A DNA stretch of 64,000 bases, from positions 1-64,000 of the forward strand of contig NZ_PPSW01000035.1 of NCBI RefSeq assembly GCF_005876835.1. Reading direction: 5' to 3'. Positions 43,487 through 51,300 of this stretch are shown here, one piece after another; position 1 is the first letter of the stretch; each line of letters opens with the position of its first letter. The notes beneath the pieces were generated by a model. It did no database searches. It saw only the letters and a list, made by a program, of their open reading frames with translations, and was not told the origin of the DNA. The stretch comes from Pseudoalteromonas phenolica. GTDB lineage: Bacteria; Pseudomonadota; Gammaproteobacteria; Enterobacterales; Alteromonadaceae. Made by a program: the position numbers and the translations under genes.

Positions 43487-45817
43487 ATGAAGAAACTATC
43501 TTTGATAACTGCAAATACGCTACTTTTAGGTTTATTTAGCGTATTGTTTTGCGCACAAAGCCAAGCGAATACTACACAGTTGCAAAACACCCTAACCCGA
43601 ATTGGCGAGCCAAATATGATGAAGCCCGCCGATAAATTTGGTCACAGCCCATTTAACCCATTGTTTGATGCTGGCGCTTGGCACGGGCATTTATTGCCAA
43701 ACTCAGCCGATGAACTGGGCGGCTTTACCGGTCATGCACTCATTCAAGAAGAGTATTTAACGTATCTCGCCAAACGCTTTGACCGTTTACAGGTGTTTAA
43801 AAATGGCAGAAAGCTGACACTTACAGGTACGGTGTTAAGCGAGCCGGGAAAACTGATCCAAAACCTTAAAACCGAAGACGTAACCGTCACCCTTACTTTG
43901 ATGTTTGTTGGTCCGCGTACTTCTTTGGTTGAAACTAAAATTGAGAGCGACTTCCCGCTAACTTTAAAGTTTGATGGCAAGCTACTCACACAATTTGATA
44001 AAAATCGTACGCTCGAACAAGCCCACCCTAAATTACAGCCCTGCATCTCTGCCACCCCTCATGGGCTAACTGTTCATTTTGGCCAAGTCCGATCGCCTTA
44101 TAGTCTACTGACCTCGGGCAGCTCCGCATATGTGGTGAGCAAATCTTTGGCTACCACCACACGCATTCAAGGGCAAGGGTACACCAGCCAAGCGGATATC
44201 AAGGGCACAACGACGTTTTATACCCTATTCAGCCACGTTTTGAATGCACGAGAGCACACGAAAGTTAAACAGCGCCATCAAGCAATGCTTAAAGCACCAC
44301 AACAATTTATGCAGGCCAGCCAAGCTCGTTGGCATCAATATCTAATGCCTTTACAACAACTCAAGCGCCCAACTCAGAAGCGCTTGATGGCCAAGTCTAT
44401 TGAAACCTTAATTGGCAATTGGCGAAGCCCCGCAGGTGCTATCACTACCGACACAGTTAGCCCATCGGTAACTGCTCGCTGGTTCTCTGGTAATTTAACT
44501 TGGCCTTGGGATACGTGGAAGCAAGCCTATGCGCTCAGTGACTTTCACCCTCAATTGGCCAAAGCCAATATTGATACGGTATTCAATCAACAAATACAAA
44601 ATGTCGATACTGTCAGACTGCAAGATACAGGCTTTTTGCCCGACCTAATCGGCTACAACCTAAGCCCAGAGCGTGGCGGAGACAGTGGCAATTGGAATGA
44701 GCGCAATACCAAGCCTAGTCTTGCCGCTTGGGCGATATTAAAAGCCTATGAAAGCGACCAAGATAAAGCATGGTTGGCAGCGCTTTATCCTAAACTCAAA
44801 GCATATCGAGCATGGTGGCTGCGCAATCGTGACCACAACCAAAATGGTATTCCTGAGTATGGGGCCACCCTCGACAAAGCCCATAACAACGAGCAAGGTG
44901 AATTGTTATTTATCCACCAGCAGGGCAAAACAAAAACCGCCAAATACGGACTTGCACACTATCGAAAACTATTAGCGCAGGGTGAGCAAGTCTTTGCTCC
45001 AGCACAAACCGCAGCCTCGTGGGAATCAGGCCGAGATGATGCGGCCACCTTTGGCTTTATAAGCACAGCCCAGCTTGCAAATTATGTAAAGCAAGGCGGT
45101 GATCCCGCTGATTGGCAAGTGGATTTTGCTCAAAACCGTGATAACACAAGTAAGCTGCTTGGCTACTCTTTATTGCAAGAGTCGGTAGACCAAGCCAGTT
45201 ACTTTTATACCGATACTCTGTATTTGGCGAAAATCGCAAACATCCTCAACTTACCTAACGAAGCCAAGCAATTTGAAGCCGATGCAAAACAAGTAAAAAG
45301 CTATATTAATCAGTGTATGTTCGATGCCAACACGGGCTTTTATTACGATATTCGCATTAACAACACACCAATTAAGAATGGCTGCGCTGGCAAACCTATC
45401 GTCGAGCGCGGTATGGGCCCTGAGGGGTGGTCACCGCTATTTAATCAAGTAGCAACAGCCATACAAGCGAAACAAGTTCGCGATGTTATGATGAACCCAG
45501 AGACCTTTTACAACAAAGTACCGCTCGGTACCGCCGCCAAAAACAACCCAGCGTATGGCCCCAACATCTACTGGCGAGGGCGCGTATGGGTCGACCAATT
45601 TTACTTTGGTGTAAAGGGGTTACAACACTATGGCTATGAGCAAGAAGCAAAACAGCTTGTAAAGCGCTTTTTAAACAATGCCGATGGCTTGATGGAAAAC
45701 GCCCCCATTCGTGAGAACTACAACCCCGAAACCGGCGAGCAACAAGGTGCGCCTAACTTCTCTTGGAGTGCCGCACATATATTTATGCTGCTGAATGAAG
45801 GGTTTGCTGGTAAATAG
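43487..45817 (+). CDS. ygjK: YgjK-like exported alpha-glucosidase, glycoside hydrolase family 63
   Basis: A 776-residue enzyme closely resembling E. coli YgjK (about 783 residues) along its whole length. It has a signal peptide (MKKLSLITANTLLLGLFSVL, cleaved near 27), an N-terminal beta domain (DAGAWHGHLLPNSADELGGF) and an (alpha/alpha)6 barrel. The motifs WPWDTWKQAY, WESGRDDAA (Asp pair 517-518, acid) and ENYNPETGEQQGAP (Glu743, base) are conserved, so it should be active. YgjK is an inverting alpha-glucosidase whose glycosynthase variant links glucose alpha-1,2 to galactose. Coupling to a beta-galactosidase and gal genes suggests the same bond is the natural target. Confidence 0.93.
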   Translation: MKKLSLITANTLLLGLFSVLFCAQSQANTTQLQNTLTRIGEPNMMKPADKFGHSPFNPLFDAGAWHGHLLPNSADELGGFTGHALIQEEYLTYLAKRFDRLQVFKNGRKLTLTGTVLSEPGKLIQNLKTEDVTVTLTLMFVGPRTSLVETKIESDFPLTLKFDGKLLTQFDKNRTLEQAHPKLQPCISATPHGLTVHFGQVRSPYSLLTSGSSAYVVSKSLATTTRIQGQGYTSQADIKGTTTFYTLFSHVLNAREHTKVKQRHQAMLKAPQQFMQASQARWHQYLMPLQQLKRPTQKRLMAKSIETLIGNWRSPAGAITTDTVSPSVTARWFSGNLTWPWDTWKQAYALSDFHPQLAKANIDTVFNQQIQNVDTVRLQDTGFLPDLIGYNLSPERGGDSGNWNERNTKPSLAAWAILKAYESDQDKAWLAALYPKLKAYRAWWLRNRDHNQNGIPEYGATLDKAHNNEQGELLFIHQQGKTKTAKYGLAHYRKLLAQGEQVFAPAQTAASWESGRDDAATFGFISTAQLANYVKQGGDPADWQVDFAQNRDNTSKLLGYSLLQESVDQASYFYTDTLYLAKIANILNLPNEAKQFEADAKQVKSYINQCMFDANTGFYYDIRINNTPIKNGCAGKPIVERGMGPEGWSPLFNQVATAIQAKQVRDVMMNPETFYNKVPLGTAAKNNPAYGPNIYWRGRVWVDQFYFGVKGLQHYGYEQEAKQLVKRFLNNADGLMENAPIRENYNPETGEQQGAPNFSWSAAHIFMLLNEGFAGK

Positions 45818-45819
45818 AA

Positions 45820-45846
45820 TGAAAAATGGCGCTTAACAGCGCCATT
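45820..45846 (-). terminator. Terminator between ygjK and the SDR gene
   Basis: aatggcgc / gcgccatt stem with a 6-nt loop. The T run is on the minus strand, directly downstream of the SDR stop; it may also slow the convergent ygjK transcript. Confidence 0.8.
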
Positions 45847-45849
45847 CTC

Positions 45850-46629
45850 TTAATGAAATCGTTCAAAAATTCTAATTATCTCAGCTTGAAAATTAGGGTT
45901 TTGAGCATCAGGGTGAGGTGCTCCAAAAGCGCCTATGTCATTATCAAAGTATCGACCACTTTCTCCTTCGAAATCTTTTGATACCGCTAAATCAGCCAAT
46001 AACTTTACAGACTTTCGAATGTCTTTGCCTTCAATGCCGAACCCAGATTTAACCATACTCGTTGCGAGTAATGACCCTGGGTTTACGGGTATAAATTGCG
46101 TCTGTTTTATTTCTTCAGCCATATATAAAGTCCAAGCAGTGATTGCCAACTTGCTTTGTGCATATGCAGTCATAGCATCACTATATTGAAACTCACCTGA
46201 TAACCCTCTAATATCAACAGGACTTTGCGCTGCAGAAGACAAGTTAACCACTCTGCCACCGTCCAATAATGGCAACAGCTTTCGGGTAATTAAATAAGGT
46301 GTAATGGTGTTAACGACAAACCGACTATCTACACCTGATGAAGATATCGGTGTATTGGTTTTGAGCACTCCAGCATTATTAATGATCGCATCTAACTGAG
46401 TGTGTTTATCTTTTATTTGCTCGATAAAATCATTCACTTGGGCTAAATCAGACAAATCAGCGGCATATATTTCTAGCTGCTCACTATATTGAGATAACGC
46501 TTGAGCAGCAGTAGCTAAACTTTGCTCACTCCTACCATGTAAAAGTACAACATGCCCGAGGGCTAATAAATGCTCAGCAGTCGCAAACCCTAAACCACCC
46601 GTTGCACCAGTCACCAATATCTTTTTCAT
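45850..46629 (-). CDS. Short-chain dehydrogenase/reductase (SDR) family protein
   Basis: A 259-residue NAD(P)-dependent oxidoreductase. It has the Rossmann GATGGLGFATAE motif near 8-19, AADLSD, the NNAGV strand motif near 87, catalytic Ser near 133 (NLSSAAQSP) and YAQSKLA (Tyr/Lys near 157-161). The pattern is of the classical family, with similarity to retinol/WW-domain-type SDRs. The substrate is unknown. Two ATG codons are adjacent after GGAGGC; the second (46629) has the better spacing. The gene stands alone. Confidence 0.88.
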   Translation of the reverse strand: MKKILVTGATGGLGFATAEHLLALGHVVLLHGRSEQSLATAAQALSQYSEQLEIYAADLSDLAQVNDFIEQIKDKHTQLDAIINNAGVLKTNTPISSSGVDSRFVVNTITPYLITRKLLPLLDGGRVVNLSSAAQSPVDIRGLSGEFQYSDAMTAYAQSKLAITAWTLYMAEEIKQTQFIPVNPGSLLATSMVKSGFGIEGKDIRKSVKLLADLAVSKDFEGESGRYFDNDIGAFGAPHPDAQNPNFQAEIIRIFERFH

Positions 46630-46761
46630 CATGCCTCCAAGGTTAACTGCTACTATCTTAGAACATTAAATTTCAGCTGATAATGAGTTGATATGAAGAA
46701 TCAGTTTATAGTTTCTATTGAGAATAAGCTTTCTCTTAGCTTACTCTCAATTACTACAACC

Positions 46762-47610
46762 TTATAAAATAGATTCAAATACCATAGACAGCCTTGGTCC
46801 CCACATCATCATGGCTGCAGCTATCACACCAATTAACGTGATCACGGCTGCAATAGAAGTTGTCATCGCAGCTAACCATTTTACGTTTTCGGTTTTACTG
46901 CGTTTCGCCCAAAAAATGAGTTCAGCAAACAACATAGGCAATAAGTAACAAGCAAAAGATATAGTCAGATCCATTGGACCATCAAGATTATTATTATTGC
47001 CGTTTTGGCCTTGGTTAACTAAGTACCAGCCCATCAAGAATAATCGAAAGGTCCATACGCCATTCACTAAAATAAAGGCATGTACCGCCCAGCGCTGATG
47101 CTGAGCAAATTGCTTTTTAACTGCGGTTTTCCAAGCAAAGAATATCGCGACTAATATAAGTACGCCATTTAGTGTGACACCTAACGCACCTATGTCACTA
47201 AAGCGAATACCAGCCCCCCAAGTTAAATACAGTCCCGTAACAGCACCAGACAGCCCTAAAGCAAAAAATACTCGACCATTCCAGCGGTGAAACTTAGGGT
47301 AGGTTTTACGTATTTTTGGAATGATTTGTAGCAAACCACTGCTTGCCATAATCGCCGCTGGCAAAATATGGCTAAAAAACATGATGGAATCAAAACCCGC
47401 ACTGGTATCAAACCCTCTTGCAGGAGAGATTTCATCTGCCTGATGCACGGCCCCTATCAATAAAGGGATGGCATACAAACTGAGAATATAAACGGCAAAC
47501 GCCCATTGCCCGACTAATACAATACTGACCCAACTAGTCACCGCCTTTTTAAGTGCAGAATCGGCTGACATACCCCAGATATTTTTTTGATTTACGGTTA
47601 GCTGCTCCAT
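46762..47610 (-). CDS. DUF2306 family membrane protein
   Basis: A 282-residue inner-membrane protein with about seven hydrophobic helices and the conserved centre HRWNGRVFFALGLSGAVTGL near 108-127 and the HQRWAVHAFILVNG segment near 172, both with His residues that could bind haem or metal. No biochemical function is established. The ATG at 47610 is preceded by a strong AAGGAG, so a longer in-frame start is rejected. It is divergent from a membrane AraC-type regulator, its likely controller. Confidence 0.8.
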   Translation of the reverse strand: MEQLTVNQKNIWGMSADSALKKAVTSWVSIVLVGQWAFAVYILSLYAIPLLIGAVHQADEISPARGFDTSAGFDSIMFFSHILPAAIMASSGLLQIIPKIRKTYPKFHRWNGRVFFALGLSGAVTGLYLTWGAGIRFSDIGALGVTLNGVLILVAIFFAWKTAVKKQFAQHQRWAVHAFILVNGVWTFRLFLMGWYLVNQGQNGNNNNLDGPMDLTISFACYLLPMLFAELIFWAKRSKTENVKWLAAMTTSIAAVITLIGVIAAAMMMWGPRLSMVFESIL

Positions 47611-47672
47611 AACACGCTCCTTACTCTTATGTTGATGTAAGTAGCTTGGCATTGTGGTCAACTCGATTCGCA

Positions 47673-47689
47673 CCGAATTTTAAAATCGG
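47673..47689. promoter_or_regulatory. Near-perfect palindrome in the DUF2306-araC divergent region
   Basis: ccgaattttaaaatcgg is a 17-bp palindrome with one mismatched pair, 63 bp upstream of the DUF2306 start. It is a candidate regulator site; AraC proteins more often bind direct repeats, so this is tentative. Confidence 0.4.
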
Positions 47690-47885
47690 CCTATGGTTTT
47701 AGCGGTTTACGCATTTTTAATTTTGATAAAGAGAGCCTAAAACCAATATAACAGCATGAAAATAATGCTAACTTTTTTACTTGTCCGATTATCAAATAAA
47801 ATGCGACATGCTTTCTTACAAACGCACAATTGAGAGAGAACGAACGATTAGATAAACTCTTCAGTGTTACTTTGGAGCGCCCCTG

Positions 47886-49013
47886 ATGACCTTATCAAAC
47901 ATTTATTCCATTCAGCTTATAGTGGCATTAACCTGCTTACTCGCCCAATTGTGGGTGAAAAACAAACATACAACGCATATTTTATTTGCGGTATTTTGTG
48001 GCTCAGTTGCCATGGGAGTGATGCAAAAGCTATCTGCTGATAGCTTTGGCGCTTATCAATATTTGGTCGGGTTAGGCGCTTGTGCAACTTGCAACTGTTA
48101 TTGGTTGTTTGTGCGCAGTTATTTTAGAGGGAATAATGCCATCGGTGTGCAGCATATCGCACTTGCCATTGGCATTGCTGTGTTAATCATGATGAGCAAA
48201 GGCTATTTGTTTGTCACTGAGCTGTGGCAGATAGAATCAAACGGCTTAAGTTTTGCTAAGTATACGCTCACAGAAATTACTATTTTGCTGTCTTCTGCGA
48301 TCATCGTTTTATCTATATGGGAAGCATTAAGGGGGTTTAATCAAGCCTCTAAGACTCAACAAAAGCAACGAGTGCTTTATTTGTGTGCCATTATTTCAGC
48401 GGTGCTTATTAGTAAAGTCGCCAAAGGCTTCTTCATAGACACGCCGCATATAAAAGAATCCATCATCGCCAGTATCACTATTTTTATGCTGCTTGTTACA
48501 CAAATACTGATGTTTTGGCGCTTTAAATCTAACTCTGCCCGTAATCCAGCAAACTCATTAAACACAACGCAAGTGAGTGCTTTCAAACCCAAGTTAAATG
48601 AAACACAAATACAAGCTAGCTCTTTGGCAATACAAACTGAAGAGCCTCAAGGCATTAAACTGAAAGACACCATTCAACGATTATTGATAGGTCAAAAGCT
48701 GTATCTACAAGCAAACCTGAAAGTAGGTGATTTAGCCAAGCAACTCGATTTACCTGAATATAAGGTCAGCCGCGTAATAAAAGAGGGTTTCGGTGCTCGA
48801 AACTTTAACCATTACATAAACCAACTCAGAGTCGAGCACGCCAAACAACTTCTCTCTGAGTCGGATAAATCGCATTGGCCCGTGTTAGTAATTGGTCTTG
48901 AAAGCGGCTTTGCATCGGTCGGGCCATTTACTCGTGCTTTTAAACAATTTACAGGGTCAACGCCTAACCAATACAGGCAGCAATTTAGCCCTAATAAAGC
49001 TCAGGTCGCTTAG
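47886..49013 (+). CDS. AraC-family regulator with a membrane N-terminal domain
   Basis: A 375-residue protein with about six or seven hydrophobic helices in residues 1-215 and an AraC-type HTH domain at about 260-365 (LKVGDLAKQLDLPEYKVSRV; SGFASVGPFTRAFKQFTGSTPNQYRQQ). The membrane part probably senses a lipophilic or envelope signal. Such membrane AraC proteins are common in Alteromonadales. It is divergent from the DUF2306 gene across about 275 bp. Its last codons lie inside a hairpin that overlaps the end of the EamA gene by 4 bp. Confidence 0.88.
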   Translation: MTLSNIYSIQLIVALTCLLAQLWVKNKHTTHILFAVFCGSVAMGVMQKLSADSFGAYQYLVGLGACATCNCYWLFVRSYFRGNNAIGVQHIALAIGIAVLIMMSKGYLFVTELWQIESNGLSFAKYTLTEITILLSSAIIVLSIWEALRGFNQASKTQQKQRVLYLCAIISAVLISKVAKGFFIDTPHIKESIIASITIFMLLVTQILMFWRFKSNSARNPANSLNTTQVSAFKPKLNETQIQASSLAIQTEEPQGIKLKDTIQRLLIGQKLYLQANLKVGDLAKQLDLPEYKVSRVIKEGFGARNFNHYINQLRVEHAKQLLSESDKSHWPVLVIGLESGFASVGPFTRAFKQFTGSTPNQYRQQFSPNKAQVA

Positions 49014-49021
49014 CGACCTGA
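49001..49021. terminator. Hairpin across the overlapping stops of araC-type and eamA genes
   Basis: tcaggtcgc / gcgacctga, a perfect 9-bp stem with a 3-nt tta loop, encoded in the final codons of both convergent genes. T runs are poor, so it may block read-through instead of acting as a classic terminator. Confidence 0.55.
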
Positions 49022-49861
49022 AGCAAACTTTTGGTTAACCCAAAGTGCGAGAAGGATAATACCTCCCCCTATCGCAAGCCTGATTAAATCAGCATCTCGG
49101 TTCCAAATAACCAAATTAACCAGTATACCCGCAGGAATAAGTACGTTATTCATCACCGCAAGTGCACCTACATCCACCAAGGTGGTACCTTTATTCCATG
49201 CAAAATAACCAAAGCCAGAGGCCACCAAGCCTAGATAAATTAATATGCCCCACTGGGTGCTGGTCGTTGGTAGCTTTTCTGTATTGCCAAACAATAAAAA
49301 GAACAACAAAGACACGATTAATGCACCGACAAAAAACCAGCCAAACACGGTTTTATGATCGAGTTCACTGTCTTGCATTAAACGTTTATACGTCACTTGC
49401 CCTGTAGCGAAACAAAGGTTAGCGCCTTGCACTAACAACAGACCAAATAAGAACTCACCATCAAGATTTTCGTAACGAATGGCGACCGCACCTTTTACGG
49501 CTATCACCGCAACCAGTAGATATTTACCGTTAAACTGCCTATCTAACACATCATTGAGTAAGGTGATATAAACCGGCGTCATCACAGTAAACAGCAGCAC
49601 CTCGGGCACACTCAAAAACAAAAACGAGTGATAGTAAAACCCGTACATTAAACCGAGCTGCACACCACCGATGGCCATTAATTTAAGAATGAGCTCTTTG
49701 GGAATACGTGAGCGGATTAAAAAAGGAATAAACACGCAAGTTGCGAGTGCCACTCGGCTAAAAGCGCTAAACCAAGCATCGACTTGTCCTGCCAAATACA
49801 CGCCAATTAAACTTAAAGAAAACGCCCATAAACAGGTTACAAAGGCTAAATAAAACATCAT
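49010..49861 (-). CDS. EamA/DMT-family transporter
   Basis: A 283-residue inner-membrane protein with about ten transmembrane helices in two EamA repeats (about 1-135 and 145-280). Motifs such as FLSVPEVLLFTVMTPVYITLL and YLGLVASGFGYFAWNKGTTL are typical of the drug/metabolite exporter superfamily. The substrate cannot be read from sequence; relatives export amino acids or metabolites. It converges on the AraC-type gene with a 4-bp stop overlap. Confidence 0.88.
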   Translation of the reverse strand: MMFYLAFVTCLWAFSLSLIGVYLAGQVDAWFSAFSRVALATCVFIPFLIRSRIPKELILKLMAIGGVQLGLMYGFYYHSFLFLSVPEVLLFTVMTPVYITLLNDVLDRQFNGKYLLVAVIAVKGAVAIRYENLDGEFLFGLLLVQGANLCFATGQVTYKRLMQDSELDHKTVFGWFFVGALIVSLLFFLLFGNTEKLPTTSTQWGILIYLGLVASGFGYFAWNKGTTLVDVGALAVMNNVLIPAGILVNLVIWNRDADLIRLAIGGGIILLALWVNQKFASGR

Positions 49862-49904
49862 AAAACCAGATTATTATTTTCGCTTAGTAAACCATGAATA
49901 CCCA

Positions 49905-49940
49905 AAAACAAAAAGCCACACTCATCTCGACTGTGGCTTT
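49905..49940 (-). terminator. Terminator of the DUF1800-DUF1501 operon
   Basis: aaagccaca / tgtggcttt stem with an 11-nt loop, followed on the minus strand by T runs. Confidence 0.88.
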
Positions 49941-49961
49941 GAAATTTAGCGATAAGAGAAA

Positions 49962-51290
49962 TTACATAAACCCGAGTGTATGCTGATTGAAATTAGCCAA
50001 GTTCGGGAAGATATCGACCAGCTCTGAGTCTGGCACACCAAACCACCTAGCTAAGGTTGCGAAATACTGCTCATTGGCAACTTCGGGAATAAGCCGGCCA
50101 CCGCGCGTATCTCTCGGTCCATTAAGGTGTTGAGTCAGTAACTTGCCGTACAAATCACCGCCGTTCACCGCGCCCCCCATGACAATATGGTTTCCAGCCC
50201 AACCGTGATCAGTACCATTACCATTTGACGTTAAGGTTCGACCAAATTCACTCATGGTAAACGTAGTGACATTATTTTGCTGATTCAAATAAGTCATGGC
50301 TTGGTTAAACTCAGACAGTGACTGAGATAATTGACCGAGTAATGAGGCATGACTACGGTTTTGATTACCATGGGTGTCAAAGCCCCCCATAGATACATAA
50401 AACACTTGGCGCTTACAGCCCAGTTGAGATTGAATCGAAATAGTGCGTGCGATAGTGCGCAGTCTTCTCGACAACACACTGCCTGAAAATACCCCATCAA
50501 TGGGATCGGACTCTTGTAACGCCAGATTCATCGCTGATGTTTTGTCTATCGAGGCCTTCACCCTAGCGCCATAAGCTTGACCAAGCGGGTTTTTCTGTCC
50601 GGTTAAAACTCGATTAAATAAATCGCTCACATGCTCATTGCGTTCCTGACGACCACTTAAGGCATTAATTTGACTTATACCATTAGTACTCAAACTAAAA
50701 GGCATGCTATTTACGCTAGTTTGCCAATGGTTCATACCCGAAAGCGAAATATTGCCACCAAATTGCTCAGCTTGCTCAAGGCGTTCTAATAATCGTGCGC
50801 CCCAGCCTGTATTAATTGAACTTTGCTCTTTACCATACATCCAAGTCGCTTGCTGTTTGTTGTGTGAGAATAAATGCAAAGGTAACGGCACAGATTTATT
50901 TATCACATCCTGCTGCGTTGTAGGCGCGATAAGGCTCCCTACGCCAGTTACAAAAGCTAATTGCTTTTCAGCAAATAAGTTTTGTAGTGAAGCCAGTGAG
51001 TTATGCAAACCCACTCCGCCTTCTTGAGATGTATAAGGTGACAATGCCAGAGGGTTCGTTACAGCTAAGCCCTGACGACTCGCTTCGTATAAACTACGCG
51101 CTTCACCTTCTAGTGGTACCAACATATTCAGCGAGTCATTACCTCCAGATAAAAACACACAAACCAGTGCTTTATAATCATCATCACCAATACTTGTTGA
51201 ACCCTGAAATGCTTGCAACTGAAGCTGTGTTAAGGCGGCCATTGATACACCGCCTTTTAAACACATGCCTAAAAACTTTCTTCTATCCAT
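49962..51290 (-). CDS. DUF1501 family secreted protein with Tat signal
   Basis: A 442-residue protein of the DUF1501 (sulfatase-like fold) family. The N-terminus MDRRKFLGMCLKGGVSMAAL is a twin-arginine export signal. The body has FLSGGNDSLNMLVP near 48, the metal-site-like SMGGFDTHGNQ near 297 and a DHGWAGNHIVMGG motif near 361, all typical of the family. Function is unknown. It is 10 bp downstream of the DUF1800 lipoprotein gene, its usual partner. A GGAGC site precedes the ATG. Confidence 0.88.
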   Translation of the reverse strand: MDRRKFLGMCLKGGVSMAALTQLQLQAFQGSTSIGDDDYKALVCVFLSGGNDSLNMLVPLEGEARSLYEASRQGLAVTNPLALSPYTSQEGGVGLHNSLASLQNLFAEKQLAFVTGVGSLIAPTTQQDVINKSVPLPLHLFSHNKQQATWMYGKEQSSINTGWGARLLERLEQAEQFGGNISLSGMNHWQTSVNSMPFSLSTNGISQINALSGRQERNEHVSDLFNRVLTGQKNPLGQAYGARVKASIDKTSAMNLALQESDPIDGVFSGSVLSRRLRTIARTISIQSQLGCKRQVFYVSMGGFDTHGNQNRSHASLLGQLSQSLSEFNQAMTYLNQQNNVTTFTMSEFGRTLTSNGNGTDHGWAGNHIVMGGAVNGGDLYGKLLTQHLNGPRDTRGGRLIPEVANEQYFATLARWFGVPDSELVDIFPNLANFNQHTLGFM

Positions 51291-51300
51291 GATATTGCTC

